A stretch of 64,000 bases of DNA from positions 33,554 to 97,553 of the forward strand of contig DAOKYY010000003.1 in NCBI GenBank assembly GCA_035325905.1, given 5' to 3'. Source of the DNA: DYGX01 sp035325905 (GTDB lineage: Bacteria > Chloroflexota > Anaerolineae > Aggregatilineales > Aggregatilineaceae). A program made the position numbers and the translations under genes. Positions within the stretch are counted from its first letter, which is position 1, and each line of letters begins with the position of its first letter. The notes under the pieces were generated by a model that was given only the letters and a program-made list of their open reading frames with translations, searched no databases and was not told where the DNA came from. Shown piece by piece: positions 31,207 to 40,266 of this stretch.

Positions 31207-32427
31207 CTACCACACACGGCACAGCAGCCCCTTGAGATACGCGCCTTCGGGAAAGGTCAGCGCGACCGGGTGATCAGACGCCTGCGCCATCTGGCGGAGG
31301 ATCTGCGCCTCGCGCCCGGAGTCGAGCAGCGCGCCGAAAACGATCTTCTGGAACAGGTCTGCGCTGATCGCCCCGGAGCATGAGAACGTCGCCAGCGCGC
31401 CGCCGGGTTTCACCAGCCGGAACGCGAGCAGGTTGATGTCCTTGTAACCGCGCGCCGCGCCTTCGATCTGGCGGGTGGACTGGGCGAAGCGCGGCGGGTC
31501 GAGGATGATCATATCGAACTGCTGGCCCGCGTCGCGGTAGGCGCGCAGCACCTCGAAGACATCGCCCTGGAGATAGTCCTCGTCGTTAACCTCGAACCCG
31601 TTGAGCGCGACATTGCGCCGCGCCAGCGCCAGCGCCTCGGCGGAGGTATCGACGTTGATCACGCGCTGCGCCAGGCTGCCAAGCGCATAGACGGCGAACC
31701 CGCCAGTGAACGCGAAGCAATTAAGTACGGTGCGCGGCTGCGCGCCATCCTCCCAGCGGAACCAGTCGCCAACGATGGCGCGGTTCTCGCGCTGATCGAG
31801 GTAGAAGCCGGTCTTGTGCCCGCGCCGCACGTCGACCAGGAAGCGCCGCCCATTCTCGTCAATCTCGATCAGGTCGGGCGGCTCGTCGCCGGTCAACAGG
31901 CCGGTGCTGGGCGGCAGGCCCTCTTTGGCGCGGATGTCGGCGTCGCTGCGCTCGTAAATGCCCTGCGGACTCAGGAGTTCGACCAGCAGATCGGCCAGCA
32001 GCGCCTTGCGCCGCTCGATGCCCAGCGTCAGCGCCTGGACGACGAGCCACCCCGCGTAGCGATCGACCACCAGCCCCGGCAGCCAGTCGTTTTCGGCGTT
32101 GACCAGCCGGTAGGCGCTCGGCGTCCCGGTCCGGCTGCGGTCGTTCTCGAACTGCCGGGCGTCGATGGCACGCTGGAGCCGCGCGCGCCAGAAGCCGTCG
32201 TCAATCGCTTCGTTCTCGTCCCATGACAGCAGGTGCAGCCGGATAGCGGACTGGCTGTTCCAGTAGCCTCGCGCCAGAAAGTCGCCGCGCCGGGTGCGCA
32301 GCGCGACGATGTCGCCATCGGCCGGATCGCCCTCGACCGAGGCGAGCGCACCGGAGAAGACCCAGGGGTGGCGGCGCAGGATCGCTTTGTGGCCGCGCTC
32401 GTGAATGATGGCGACCGCCTCGCTCAT
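31207..32427 (-). CDS. rlmI: RlmI-type 23S rRNA m5C methyltransferase (PUA domain)
   Basis: A 406-residue class I SAM methyltransferase of the RlmI/RlmK family. It opens with a PUA domain (AIIHERGHKAILRRHPWVFSGAL), then an EEHD-like linker. The Rossmann domain has motif I VLNCFAFTGGFAVYAL, FDMIILDPPRFAQS (motif IV) and LATFSCSGAIS carrying the conserved Cys. These features fit m5C1962 modification of 23S rRNA in E. coli RlmI; the precise target here is inferred. Its ATG overlaps the ligA stop (ATGA), so it is translationally coupled to DNA ligase. Confidence 0.87.
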   Translation of the reverse strand: MSEAVAIIHERGHKAILRRHPWVFSGALASVEGDPADGDIVALRTRRGDFLARGYWNSQSAIRLHLLSWDENEAIDDGFWRARLQRAIDARQFENDRSRTGTPSAYRLVNAENDWLPGLVVDRYAGWLVVQALTLGIERRKALLADLLVELLSPQGIYERSDADIRAKEGLPPSTGLLTGDEPPDLIEIDENGRRFLVDVRRGHKTGFYLDQRENRAIVGDWFRWEDGAQPRTVLNCFAFTGGFAVYALGSLAQRVINVDTSAEALALARRNVALNGFEVNDEDYLQGDVFEVLRAYRDAGQQFDMIILDPPRFAQSTRQIEGAARGYKDINLLAFRLVKPGGALATFSCSGAISADLFQKIVFGALLDSGREAQILRQMAQASDHPVALTFPEGAYLKGLLCRVW

Positions 32428-34475
32428 GGTTTCGCTCCGATTAACGCCAGCAAGCCGCTTTCGTCAAGCAGCGGCACGCCAAGCTGCTGCGCCTTCTGGA
32501 GCTTGCTGCCCGGCTCCGCGCCGGCGACGACATATGACGTCTTCTGGCTGACGCTGCCGGTCACTCGCCCGCCGTGCTGCTTGATCAGCGCCTCGGCCTC
32601 GGCGCGAGACAGCGTGGGCAGCGTGCCAGTCAGCACGAAGGTCATGCTTTCGAGCGCGTTCGAGACCGGCGCATCGCTTGGCTCGCGCTCCAGCCGGACC
32701 CCGACGCGGCGGAACTTCTCGATCAGCGCGCGGTTGCGCTCTTGTCCGAACCACTCGACGATGGCCCCCGCGATCTGGGGTCCCAGGCCGGGGATCTGCT
32801 CCAGCTCGTCCTGGGTTGCGTGCGCGATAGCGTCCACCGAGCCGAAGTGATCGACCAGCAGCGCCGCGATGGTCGTCCCGACGCCGCGAATCCCCAGCGC
32901 GCCGATCAGCCGGTCGAGCGGGCGGTCTTTGGCTGCCTCGATGCCGCGCAGCAGGTTCTCGACCTTCTTCTCGGCGAAGCCTTCCAGCGGCAGCAGGTCG
33001 TCGGCGGTCAGCGTGAACAGGTCCGCTTCGTCGCGGATGCGCCCGGCGGCCAGAAGCTGGCGCACGCCACGCTCGCCCAGCCCGACGATGTCCATCGCCC
33101 CGCGCGAGACGAAATACTCCACGTTGCGCGCGACGCGCTCCGGGCAGGCCGGGTTCGAGCAGTAATATGCCACCTCGCCCTCGACCCGCTCCACCGGCGC
33201 GCCGCAGACCGGGCAGGTCGAAGGCGGCTCGATCGGGCGCTCGTCGCCGGTGCGCGCCGCGAGCACCGGCCCGACGACATACGGGATCACCTCGCCGGAG
33301 CGTTTGACGATCACGGTGTCGCCAATGCGAATATCCTTGAGCCGGATCAGGTCGTAATTGTGCAGGCTGGCCTGGCGGACGATCACGCCGCTGACCGCGA
33401 CTGGCTCCAGCACCGCACCGGGGGTCAGCACGCCGGTCCGCCCGACGTTGTGTGTCACGCCGACCAGCCGCGTCGTGACTTCTTCGGCGGGGAACTTGTA
33501 CGCGATCGCGCCGCGCGGGTCCTTGCCGACCACGCCCAACTCCTCGTAGATCGCGTGCGAGTTGACTTTGATCACCAGCCCATCCGTCTCGTAGGGCAGA
33601 TCGTGGCGCCGCGCCTGGAACGACTCGACATAGGCCAGCGCGTCGTCCAGGCTGTCAAAGTGGCGGGCGATGTCGGCGGCGGTGTGGAAGCCGAGCGCCT
33701 GGAGATAGCGTAGCGTCTCCCACTGCGTATCGGGCACGTCGCCATCGGCTTCGACGATCGTATAGCAGAAGGCGGTCAGCGGGCGGGACGCGGTCACGCG
33801 CGCGTCTTTCTGCTTGAGCGCACCGGAGGCGGTGTTGCGCGGGTTGGCGTATGGCGACAGCCCCTCTTCGATCTGGCGCTGGTTGAGCCGCTCGAAATCT
33901 TTCTTGAGAAACAGCACCTCGCCGCGCACGACGAGATAGCGCGGCGCGGGCGGCAGCGACGAGTCCACCGGCACGCGCAGCGGGATCGAGCGCACCGTTC
34001 GCACGTTGGGCGTCACGTCGTCCCCGATCTCGCCGTTGCCGCGCGTCGCCCCCTGCTCCAGCACACCGTCACGGTACGTCAGGACGACTGTCAGCCCGTC
34101 GAATTTCGGCTCCACCACAAAATCGAGCGGCGTATCCGCCGGCAGCAGGCGGCGGATGCGCTCATGCCAGGCGCGGACATCCTCGGCGCTGAAGGCGTTG
34201 CCCAGGCTGAGCATCGGGCGGATGTGGCGGACCTTCGGCAGATCGGCCTGAAGATCGCTGCCGACACGCTGCGTCGGCGAGTCCGGCGTGATCAATTCCG
34301 GGTGCTCGGCCTCAATCGCCTTCAGCTCGTGATAGAGCGCGTCGTATTCAGGATCGGTGATGACCGGCTGGTTGAGGATAAAGTAACGGTAAATGTGCTC
34401 ATTCAGCTCGCGCCGGAGCGTGGCAGCGCGTGCGGCAAGGCCCTGTTCGGTCACGGAATCCCTCGGCGTCTGCAT
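32424..34475 (-). CDS. ligA: NAD-dependent DNA ligase
   Basis: Seals nicks in replication and repair using NAD+. The 683-residue product has domain Ia (YFILNQPVITDPEYDALYHELK), the adenylation domain with Lys124 in KFDG, and an OB fold. A Cys4 zinc finger (CPVCGAP then YYCSNPACPERV) and helix-hairpin-helix repeats (LEQIPGLGPQIAGAIVEWFG) follow, with a C-terminal BRCT domain (about 605-683). All catalytic elements look intact. The start codon at 34475 is seven bases from the stop of the SH3-domain protein, indicating an operon with it and rlmI. Confidence 0.96.
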   Translation of the reverse strand: MQTPRDSVTEQGLAARAATLRRELNEHIYRYFILNQPVITDPEYDALYHELKAIEAEHPELITPDSPTQRVGSDLQADLPKVRHIRPMLSLGNAFSAEDVRAWHERIRRLLPADTPLDFVVEPKFDGLTVVLTYRDGVLEQGATRGNGEIGDDVTPNVRTVRSIPLRVPVDSSLPPAPRYLVVRGEVLFLKKDFERLNQRQIEEGLSPYANPRNTASGALKQKDARVTASRPLTAFCYTIVEADGDVPDTQWETLRYLQALGFHTAADIARHFDSLDDALAYVESFQARRHDLPYETDGLVIKVNSHAIYEELGVVGKDPRGAIAYKFPAEEVTTRLVGVTHNVGRTGVLTPGAVLEPVAVSGVIVRQASLHNYDLIRLKDIRIGDTVIVKRSGEVIPYVVGPVLAARTGDERPIEPPSTCPVCGAPVERVEGEVAYYCSNPACPERVARNVEYFVSRGAMDIVGLGERGVRQLLAAGRIRDEADLFTLTADDLLPLEGFAEKKVENLLRGIEAAKDRPLDRLIGALGIRGVGTTIAALLVDHFGSVDAIAHATQDELEQIPGLGPQIAGAIVEWFGQERNRALIEKFRRVGVRLEREPSDAPVSNALESMTFVLTGTLPTLSRAEAEALIKQHGGRVTGSVSQKTSYVVAGAEPGSKLQKAQQLGVPLLDESGLLALIGAKP

Positions 34476-34482
34476 AGTCCCA

Positions 34483-35304
34483 CTAAGGCGAAACGACCGT
34501 CAGATAGTTGCGGGCGGCCCAACCGTAGCGGTTGGCGTCGTCCGGGTCTTCAATACGCCACCATTCCAGGTTATCGACGGTTTGCGGGCCGTCGACCAGC
34601 ACGAATTCGTCGTCGTCGTAGGCCAGGAAGCGCGCGTTGCTGCGGGTGCCCGGCTCCGGGCGCACGTTCAGCCCGCTAGCGCCGACTCCGACCACGCGCA
34701 CCGTCGCCCCGATCTGGAAGTCGCCGGGCGGGAGCGAAGGGCTGGGGTTCGGCGTCGGGAGGATGGGCGGGGTCGCCGGGCCGCCGGCCGGGATTCCAAT
34801 CGGCGTGGCTGCCGGGCCGGGGTTGCGGGCAGGCGCGCCGAGAAAATCACTGCTGAGCGTCGGCATCGAGGTCACGATGCGGACCTGAGCGGGCTGGTTG
34901 CCGGGCGTATTGGGCGCGCTGAACTGCGCCAGCGCCAGCACCAGCGCGAGCGCGATCGCGCCGACCGCCAGCACCAGCACGACCAGCGACCACCAGGGCA
35001 GATACCAGCCGCTGGTCGCGGGCGCGCGGCGGCGTGCCGCAGGCTGGCGGGCGGGCTGCTGAACCGGATAGAGTGGCTGCGGGATGACCGGACCGGCTGA
35101 GGCGGCGGGCGGGCGCGGGCGCGCGCCGGGTGCGCTCGGCGATGGGCGGACGCGGGCAGCAGCGGACGCGGGCCGGGGCGGCGGCTGGATAGGCGACGCG
35201 GGCAGCGCGCGCGTCTCGTCGATGCGCCCGGTGTCGTCGATCCCCGCGTCACGGCGGGGCGAGTCTGTCTCCGATTCCGGCGGAACAGGCGGTGGCGCTG
35301 CCAT
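34483..35304 (-). CDS. Membrane protein with C-terminal SH3 domain
   Basis: A 273-residue protein. The N-terminus is a long Pro/Ala/Arg-rich, probably disordered cytoplasmic region (about 1-100). A single membrane helix (WWSLVVLVLAVGAIALALV) follows, then a Pro-rich external linker and a bacterial SH3 (SH3_3-like) domain from about residue 205 (VRVVGVGASGLNVRPEPGTRS to YGWAARNYLTVVSP). This is a type II membrane topology with SH3 outside, typical of cell-wall-associated sensor or anchoring proteins. ATG 35304 is chosen over the long upstream frame. An extended -10 promoter (TGG plus TATACT) lies about 75 bases upstream. It shares an operon with ligA. Confidence 0.8.
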   Translation of the reverse strand: MAAPPPVPPESETDSPRRDAGIDDTGRIDETRALPASPIQPPPRPASAAARVRPSPSAPGARPRPPAASAGPVIPQPLYPVQQPARQPAARRRAPATSGWYLPWWSLVVLVLAVGAIALALVLALAQFSAPNTPGNQPAQVRIVTSMPTLSSDFLGAPARNPGPAATPIGIPAGGPATPPILPTPNPSPSLPPGDFQIGATVRVVGVGASGLNVRPEPGTRSNARFLAYDDDEFVLVDGPQTVDNLEWWRIEDPDDANRYGWAARNYLTVVSP

Positions 35305-35377
35305 GCGAAATCGCTCTCCAGCTTGTCTGACGCCCGGAACGCCGCGCGGACCTCCCGCCCGGCGTGATGTGCCGCAG

Positions 35378-35386
35378 AGTATACCA
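35378..35386 (-). promoter_or_regulatory. Extended -10 promoter for SH3 protein / ligA / rlmI
   Basis: The minus strand reads TGGTATACT (TGn plus TATACT, 35383-35378). The -35 is weak. It is placed about 75 bases before the start at 35304. Confidence 0.5.
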
Positions 35387-35448
35387 CAGCGGCGGCCTGG
35401 CGCATGGCGCAGATTCGTGAGCGCAAGCTTTTTTCCTCGGCGGATTTC

Positions 35449-35478
35449 TTGACAGCCGCGCGCCGCCTGAAGTACGCT
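35449..35478 (+). promoter_or_regulatory. Likely promoter for the PHP phosphoesterase
   Basis: Perfect -35 TTGACA (35449-35454) with TACGCT at 18 bp (35473-35478). The -10 is poor (three of six), so this is tentative. Confidence 0.45.
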
Positions 35479-35547
35479 AGCCCGTGTCCGCTGGCTCGAC
35501 CGGCGCGGCGCAACAACACTTAGTGGCGCAGTCCGAAGATACGCATC

Positions 35548-36642
35548 ATGCCCTATTACGAATACGCCGGCAATCTCCACGTCCACACCCCCTACTCCGA
35601 TGGCGAAGGGACGCATCAGGAGGTGGCAGAAGCGGCGCTGCTCGCCGGGCTGGACTTCGTCGTCTTCACCGATCACAACCTGCTCGTAAGCGGGATCGAC
35701 GGCTGGTATGGCGACGAGGAGCGCGGGTACGTGCTGCTGCTAGCCGGGGAGGAAGTGCACGACACGACCCGCCTGCCCCAGTGCAACCATGTGCTGATCT
35801 ACGGCGCAGGGCGCGAGATGGCCTCGCACGCGCCCGATCTGGAGGCGCTGCTTGAAGCGGTGAGCGTGGCGGGCGGTCTCAGCTTTATCGCCCATCCCGA
35901 CGATCACGCCGTGCCCTGGCTCGGCGAGCCGGCGATCCCCTGGCTGGATCGCCGCGCCGAAGGGTTCACCGGGCTGGAGCTGTGGAACTACATGTCGCGC
36001 TTCAAAGACTACCTGCACACGCGGCAGGACGCGGTGCGGCACGTCTTCCGGCCTGAGGAGATCATGGTCGGCCCCAGCCCGCGCACCCTGGCGTTGTGGG
36101 ACCAACTGCTGGCGCGCGGGCAGCGTGTGGTCGGCATCGGCGGGGCGGACGCGCACGGCACGCGCTATTCGCTGGGGCCGATCGCGCACACGGTGTTCCC
36201 CTACGACTTTCTGTTTAGCTGCGTTAACACGCATGTCCTGGCGAAAGCCCCGCTGAGCGGCGACGCCGAATCCGACGCGCGGCTAATCTACCAGGCGCTG
36301 CGTCATGGGCGCGCTTTCATCGGCTACGACATCCCCGGCGAGACGCGCGGCTTTCGCTTCACCGCGCAAGGACAGAACGCCTCGGCCACGATGGGCGAGC
36401 AGATTCGACTCGGCCACGGCGTGACGCTCCAGGCCCTCGCGCCGGGCCGGGCGCGGATCCGGCTGCTATGCGAGGGCGAGGTCGTCGCGGAAGAGTCGAA
36501 CGTTGAGAACCTGACGCATGTGGTTCGCCAGACCGGGGCGTATCGCGTCGAGGCGTGGCGCGAGTATAAGGGGATTGAGCGCGTGTGGATCATCAGCAAC
36601 CCGATCTACGTCTCGTCCAATTCGGCGCGCTTCTACGCCTGA
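35548..36642 (+). CDS. PHP-domain metal-dependent phosphoesterase
   Basis: A 364-residue protein with the PHP fold of histidinol-phosphatase and DNA polymerase PHP domains. It has NLHVHTPYSDGEGTH with the metal HxH pair, VVFTDHN, GEEVHD, FIAHPDDH and GIGGADAHG, all canonical metal ligands. The segment past about residue 230 (YDFLFSCVNTHVLAK, then a beta domain with WREYKGIERVWIISNPIYV) is typical of the secreted or cytosolic CehA/McbA-like subgroup. No signal peptide is seen. Probable substrates are phosphoesters or carbamates, unknown here. Ribosome site and start are unexceptional. It is transcribed toward uvrB, which has its own promoter. Confidence 0.85.
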   Translation: MPYYEYAGNLHVHTPYSDGEGTHQEVAEAALLAGLDFVVFTDHNLLVSGIDGWYGDEERGYVLLLAGEEVHDTTRLPQCNHVLIYGAGREMASHAPDLEALLEAVSVAGGLSFIAHPDDHAVPWLGEPAIPWLDRRAEGFTGLELWNYMSRFKDYLHTRQDAVRHVFRPEEIMVGPSPRTLALWDQLLARGQRVVGIGGADAHGTRYSLGPIAHTVFPYDFLFSCVNTHVLAKAPLSGDAESDARLIYQALRHGRAFIGYDIPGETRGFRFTAQGQNASATMGEQIRLGHGVTLQALAPGRARIRLLCEGEVVAEESNVENLTHVVRQTGAYRVEAWREYKGIERVWIISNPIYVSSNSARFYA

Positions 36643-36671
36643 GTCGGCCTCATAACCCGCTGTCCCGTTTC

Positions 36672-36700
36672 TCGACGGCATTGCGCCGATACGCTATAAT
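36672..36700 (+). promoter_or_regulatory. uvrB: Promoter for uvrB
   Basis: TCGACG (36672-36677), 17-bp spacer, perfect TATAAT (36695-36700), about 48 bases upstream of the start. Confidence 0.7.
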
Positions 36701-36713
36701 CCTCTTTTAGTCA

Positions 36714-36725
36714 GAACGCCCGTTC
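36714..36725. promoter_or_regulatory. LexA-type SOS box in the uvrB leader
   Basis: GAAC-GCCC-GTTC, the GAAC-N4-GTTC core of Gram-positive-type (Cheo) SOS boxes, begins about 14 bases after the -10 hexamer. LexA bound here would block transcription. By chance about one such core is expected per 64 kb, and one other occurs inside a gene (5090-5101), so position rather than sequence alone supports it. Confidence 0.6.
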
Positions 36726-36747
36726 GACCTAACCAGGGAGAGACGCG

Positions 36748-38808
36748 ATGCCGCAGTTTGAGCTGATTTCGGATTACCGTCCGACTGGCGATCAGCCGCA
36801 GGCGATTATGGAGCTGATCGAAGGGATCGCGACCGGCGCTCGCTTTCAGACGTTGCTGGGGGCGACCGGCACGGGCAAGACCTATACGATCGCCAACGTC
36901 ATCGCGCAAATCCAGCGGCCCACGCTGGTCCTGGCGCACAACAAGACGCTCGCCGCGCAGCTCTATGCGGAGTTCAAGGAGTTCTTTCCGCGCAACGCCG
37001 TCGAATACTTCGTCAGCTACTACGACTACTACCAGCCGGAAGCCTACGTCCCCCGGCACGACCTGTACATCGAGAAAGAAACAGACATCAACGAGGACAT
37101 CGACCGGCTGCGCCTCTCGGCGACGGCGGCGCTGCTCAGCCGACGCGACGTGATCATCGTCGCGTCGGTGTCGTGCATCTACGGCATCGGCAACCCGGCG
37201 GCGTGGGGCAAGGTCATTCTGGAGCTGAAGGCCGGGAACCTTCACCGCCGCGATCTGATCCTGCGGCATCTGGTCGGCATCCAGTACGGGCGCAACGACC
37301 TGGAGCTGAAGCCGGGCACCTTCCGCGTGCGCGGCGATACGCTCGAAATCGCGCCTGCCTACCGCGAGACGGCGTACCGGGTCCAGATGTTCGGCGACGA
37401 GATCGAGCGGCTGGTGGAGTTCGACCCGCTGACCGGCGAGATTCTGGAAGAGCACCGCGAAGTTCGCATCTTCCCGGCCAAGCACTTCATCACCGAAGAA
37501 GAAAAGATGAAGCAGGCGCTGATCGACATCGAGCAGGAATTGGAGCAGCGCCTGGGCGAGTTCCAGCGCGCCGGAAAGCTGCTCGAAGCGCAGCGGCTGG
37601 AGCAGCGCACGCGCTACGACCTGGAAATGATCCGCGAGTTAGGCTACACCGGCGGGATCGAAAACTACTCGCGCCATCTCGACCAGCGCCCGCCGGGCAG
37701 CCCCCCCTGGACGCTGCTGGACTACTTCCCCGCCGACGCGCTGTACGTCATTGACGAAAGCCACATGACGATCCCGCAGGTGCGCGGGATGTGGGGCGGC
37801 GACCGGTCGCGCAAGGAGATTCTGATCGAGTACGGGTTCCGCCTGCCGAGCGCGATGGACAACCGGCCGCTGAGCTTCGAGGAGTTCGAGCAGCGCATCG
37901 GCCAGACGGTCTTCATGAGCGCGACGCCCGGCCCGTACGAGGACGCGCACGCGGAGCGCGTCGTCCAGCAGATCATCCGCCCGACCGGCGTGGTCGATCC
38001 CTCGATCGACGTGCGCCCGATCCAGGGCCAGATCGACGATCTGCTTGGCGAGATCAGCCGCCGGGTCAAGCGCGGCGAGCGCGCGCTGGTCACGACGCTG
38101 ACCAAGCGCATGGCCGAGGACCTGGCCGATTACCTGCTCGAAATGGGGATCAAGGTGCACTACCTGCACTCCGAGATCGACACGATCGAGCGGATCGAGA
38201 TTCTGCGCGACCTGCGCCTGGGCGTGTATGACGTGGTGGTCGGGATCAACTTGCTGCGCGAGGGGATCGACCTGCCCGAAGTCTCATTGGTGGCGATTCT
38301 CGACGCCGACAAGCAGGGGTTCCTGCGCTCGGAGCAGGCGCTGATCCAGACCATCGGGCGCGCGGCCCGCCACATCAACGGGCATGTGATCATGTACGCC
38401 GACCGGATGACGGACGCGATGCGCGGCGCGATCGACGAGACCGAGCGCCGCCGCGCAATTCAGATCGCGTACAATACGGAACACGGCATCGAGCCAGCCA
38501 GCATCGTCAAGGAGATCCGCGATCTGACGCAGCGCGTCCGCGCGATCAGCGACGCGGCCAAGCAGTCCGCCGCCGAGAAGGCCCCCTCCCCGGCGGACCT
38601 GCCGCCCTCCGATCTACGCCGCCTGATCGATACGCTGGAACAGGAGATGCGCGCCGCGGCCAAGGCGCTCGAATTCGAGAAAGCGGCGGCGCTGCGCGAC
38701 CAGCTTCTGGAACTGCGGCAGGTCATGGCGCTCAAGGATCAGACGCAGCGTGACGCCAGCCTGAGCCTCGTCAGCGGCTCCGGGCGGCGACCGCGCCCAA
38801 CACCGTAA
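36748..38808 (+). CDS. uvrB: UvrB, excinuclease ABC subunit B
   Basis: Damage-verifying helicase-like subunit of nucleotide excision repair. The 686-residue protein has Walker A GATGTGKT (38-45), the beta-hairpin region SYYDYYQPEAYVP and the DEAD-like box YVIDESHMT. The helicase motif is VGINLLREGIDLPEVSLV, and the motif VI Arg is in QTIGRAARHINGH. A C-terminal UVR domain (EQEMRAAAKALEFEKAAALRD) binds UvrC. An AGGGAGAG site precedes ATG 36748. A LexA-like box lies in its leader, consistent with DNA-damage induction. uvrA and uvrC are not in the window. Confidence 0.97.
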   Translation: MPQFELISDYRPTGDQPQAIMELIEGIATGARFQTLLGATGTGKTYTIANVIAQIQRPTLVLAHNKTLAAQLYAEFKEFFPRNAVEYFVSYYDYYQPEAYVPRHDLYIEKETDINEDIDRLRLSATAALLSRRDVIIVASVSCIYGIGNPAAWGKVILELKAGNLHRRDLILRHLVGIQYGRNDLELKPGTFRVRGDTLEIAPAYRETAYRVQMFGDEIERLVEFDPLTGEILEEHREVRIFPAKHFITEEEKMKQALIDIEQELEQRLGEFQRAGKLLEAQRLEQRTRYDLEMIRELGYTGGIENYSRHLDQRPPGSPPWTLLDYFPADALYVIDESHMTIPQVRGMWGGDRSRKEILIEYGFRLPSAMDNRPLSFEEFEQRIGQTVFMSATPGPYEDAHAERVVQQIIRPTGVVDPSIDVRPIQGQIDDLLGEISRRVKRGERALVTTLTKRMAEDLADYLLEMGIKVHYLHSEIDTIERIEILRDLRLGVYDVVVGINLLREGIDLPEVSLVAILDADKQGFLRSEQALIQTIGRAARHINGHVIMYADRMTDAMRGAIDETERRRAIQIAYNTEHGIEPASIVKEIRDLTQRVRAISDAAKQSAAEKAPSPADLPPSDLRRLIDTLEQEMRAAAKALEFEKAAALRDQLLELRQVMALKDQTQRDASLSLVSGSGRRPRPTP

Positions 38809-38920
38809 GCGCGGGGGTGGGTCAGCCCGCCCCCCTGCCCTCTCCCTCTGCCGCGTTCGAGCGCGATTGCATCTTCCGGCGAGTTGCGCTATCTTCTAGT
38901 TTCACCCTGATCACAACAAG

Positions 38921-38941
38921 CCCGGTGTTTGCCGGTTTTTT
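38921..38941 (+). terminator. Weak terminator between uvrB and dgt
   Basis: CCGG / CCGG hairpin with a six-base loop followed by six T. The stem is short, so efficiency is uncertain. Confidence 0.5.
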
Positions 38942-38978
38942 GTGCTGTCTTGTGCGCCCCCAGCGGCAAGGGACAGGT

Positions 38979-40136
38979 ATGATTGTCACACGCCAACGCC
39001 AGGAAGCGATAGAGGAGCAGACGCTGGCGCCCTACGCGCTGAAAAGCGGCCAGTCGAAGGGGCGTAGCTACCCCGACGAGGAGGCCGAGTACCGGACCGC
39101 GTTTCAGCGCGACCGGGACCGCGTGCTGCACACTACCGCCTTTCGCCGCCTGGAATACAAGACGCAGGTGTTCATCAACTACGAGGGCGACTATTATCGC
39201 ACGCGGCTGACGCACACCCTCGAAGTCGCGCAGATCGGGCGCAGCCTGGCGCGCGCGCTCGGCGCCAATGAGGACCTGGTCGAGGCGATCTGCCTGAGTC
39301 ACGATCTGGGCCATCCCCCCTTTGGACATTCAGGCGAGACGGTGCTCAACAAGCTGATGGACGGGCACGGCGGGTTCGACCACAACAAGCAATCGTACCG
39401 GATCGTCACCAAGCTGGAGAGCCGCTATCCGAACTGGCCCGGCCTCAACCTGACGTATGAAGTGCGCGAGGGTATCGTCAAGCACGAGACGGAGTACGAT
39501 CTCAGCGATTCGACGGCGGCAGGCTTCGACCCGGACACGCGCGGCAGTCTGGAGGCGCAGATCGCGAATGTCGCCGACGAGCTGGCCTACAACGCGCATG
39601 ACCTGGACGACGGCCTGCGCTCTGGGCTGATCGCGCCGGAGCAACTGGACGGGATCGAGCTGTGGCAGATGCTGAAAGAAAGCATCGGCTGGGACGGCCG
39701 GAACTTCTCCGAGCAGGTCCGGCACCGCCTGATCCGCCGCCTGCTGGGGATCGAGATTGACGACGTGATCCAGGCGACGGGAGCGGCGCTGGCGCAGTAC
39801 GATCTGCCCGACCCTGGGTCGCTGCAACGCCTGCCGCGCAATGTCGTCGGGCACTCGGAGTCGGTGGGGGCGCTCAATCAGCAGCTCAAGACTTTTCTGT
39901 ACACCAAGCTCTACCGGCATCACCGCGTCGTGCGCATGGCGGTGAAGGCCGAGCGGTTCATTGCGCAGATGTTTGAGACGTACCTCAACGAGCCGGAACA
40001 GCTCCCGCCGTCGGTGCGGCAGGTCGCCAACGGGCGCGGGCTGCACCGGGCGGTGTGCGACTACATCGCCGGGATGACGGACCGTTTCGCGCTCGAAGAA
40101 TGGCAGCGGCTCTACGATCCTTTTACGCTCCCGTAA
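38979..40136 (+). CDS. dgt: Deoxyguanosinetriphosphate triphosphohydrolase (dGTPase)
   Basis: HD-superfamily enzyme that hydrolyses dNTPs to the nucleoside and triphosphate. The 385-residue product has H79 and the HD pair in HTLEVAQIGRSL and LSHDLGHPPFGHSGE (H108-D109). It also has the VKHETEYDLSD segment, and later NVADELAYNAHDLDDGLR supplies the fourth metal ligand region. The open frame starts 162 bases earlier, but ATG 38979 with AGGGA eight bases upstream gives the family N-terminus, and a hairpin/T-run lies before it. It is followed by greA after 130 bases. Confidence 0.9.
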   Translation: MIVTRQRQEAIEEQTLAPYALKSGQSKGRSYPDEEAEYRTAFQRDRDRVLHTTAFRRLEYKTQVFINYEGDYYRTRLTHTLEVAQIGRSLARALGANEDLVEAICLSHDLGHPPFGHSGETVLNKLMDGHGGFDHNKQSYRIVTKLESRYPNWPGLNLTYEVREGIVKHETEYDLSDSTAAGFDPDTRGSLEAQIANVADELAYNAHDLDDGLRSGLIAPEQLDGIELWQMLKESIGWDGRNFSEQVRHRLIRRLLGIEIDDVIQATGAALAQYDLPDPGSLQRLPRNVVGHSESVGALNQQLKTFLYTKLYRHHRVVRMAVKAERFIAQMFETYLNEPEQLPPSVRQVANGRGLHRAVCDYIAGMTDRFALEEWQRLYDPFTLP

Positions 40137-40266
40137 GCTCTCAAACGGCGGCACGTGAGATGGTCTTTGAAGGGTCTCTGGGACCGCCCAGAGGCGATCA
40201 GTCACAACTTGTTCCCGTTTTTCGGAGATCGTCAGGCAACGCAGGGGTGAAGGATAAGGATACATC

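Noticed and set aside
35305..35676. Upstream extension of the SH3-protein frame
   Set aside because: The extension overlaps the start of the PHP gene and the TATACT promoter region; ATG 35304 with GGAG suffices.
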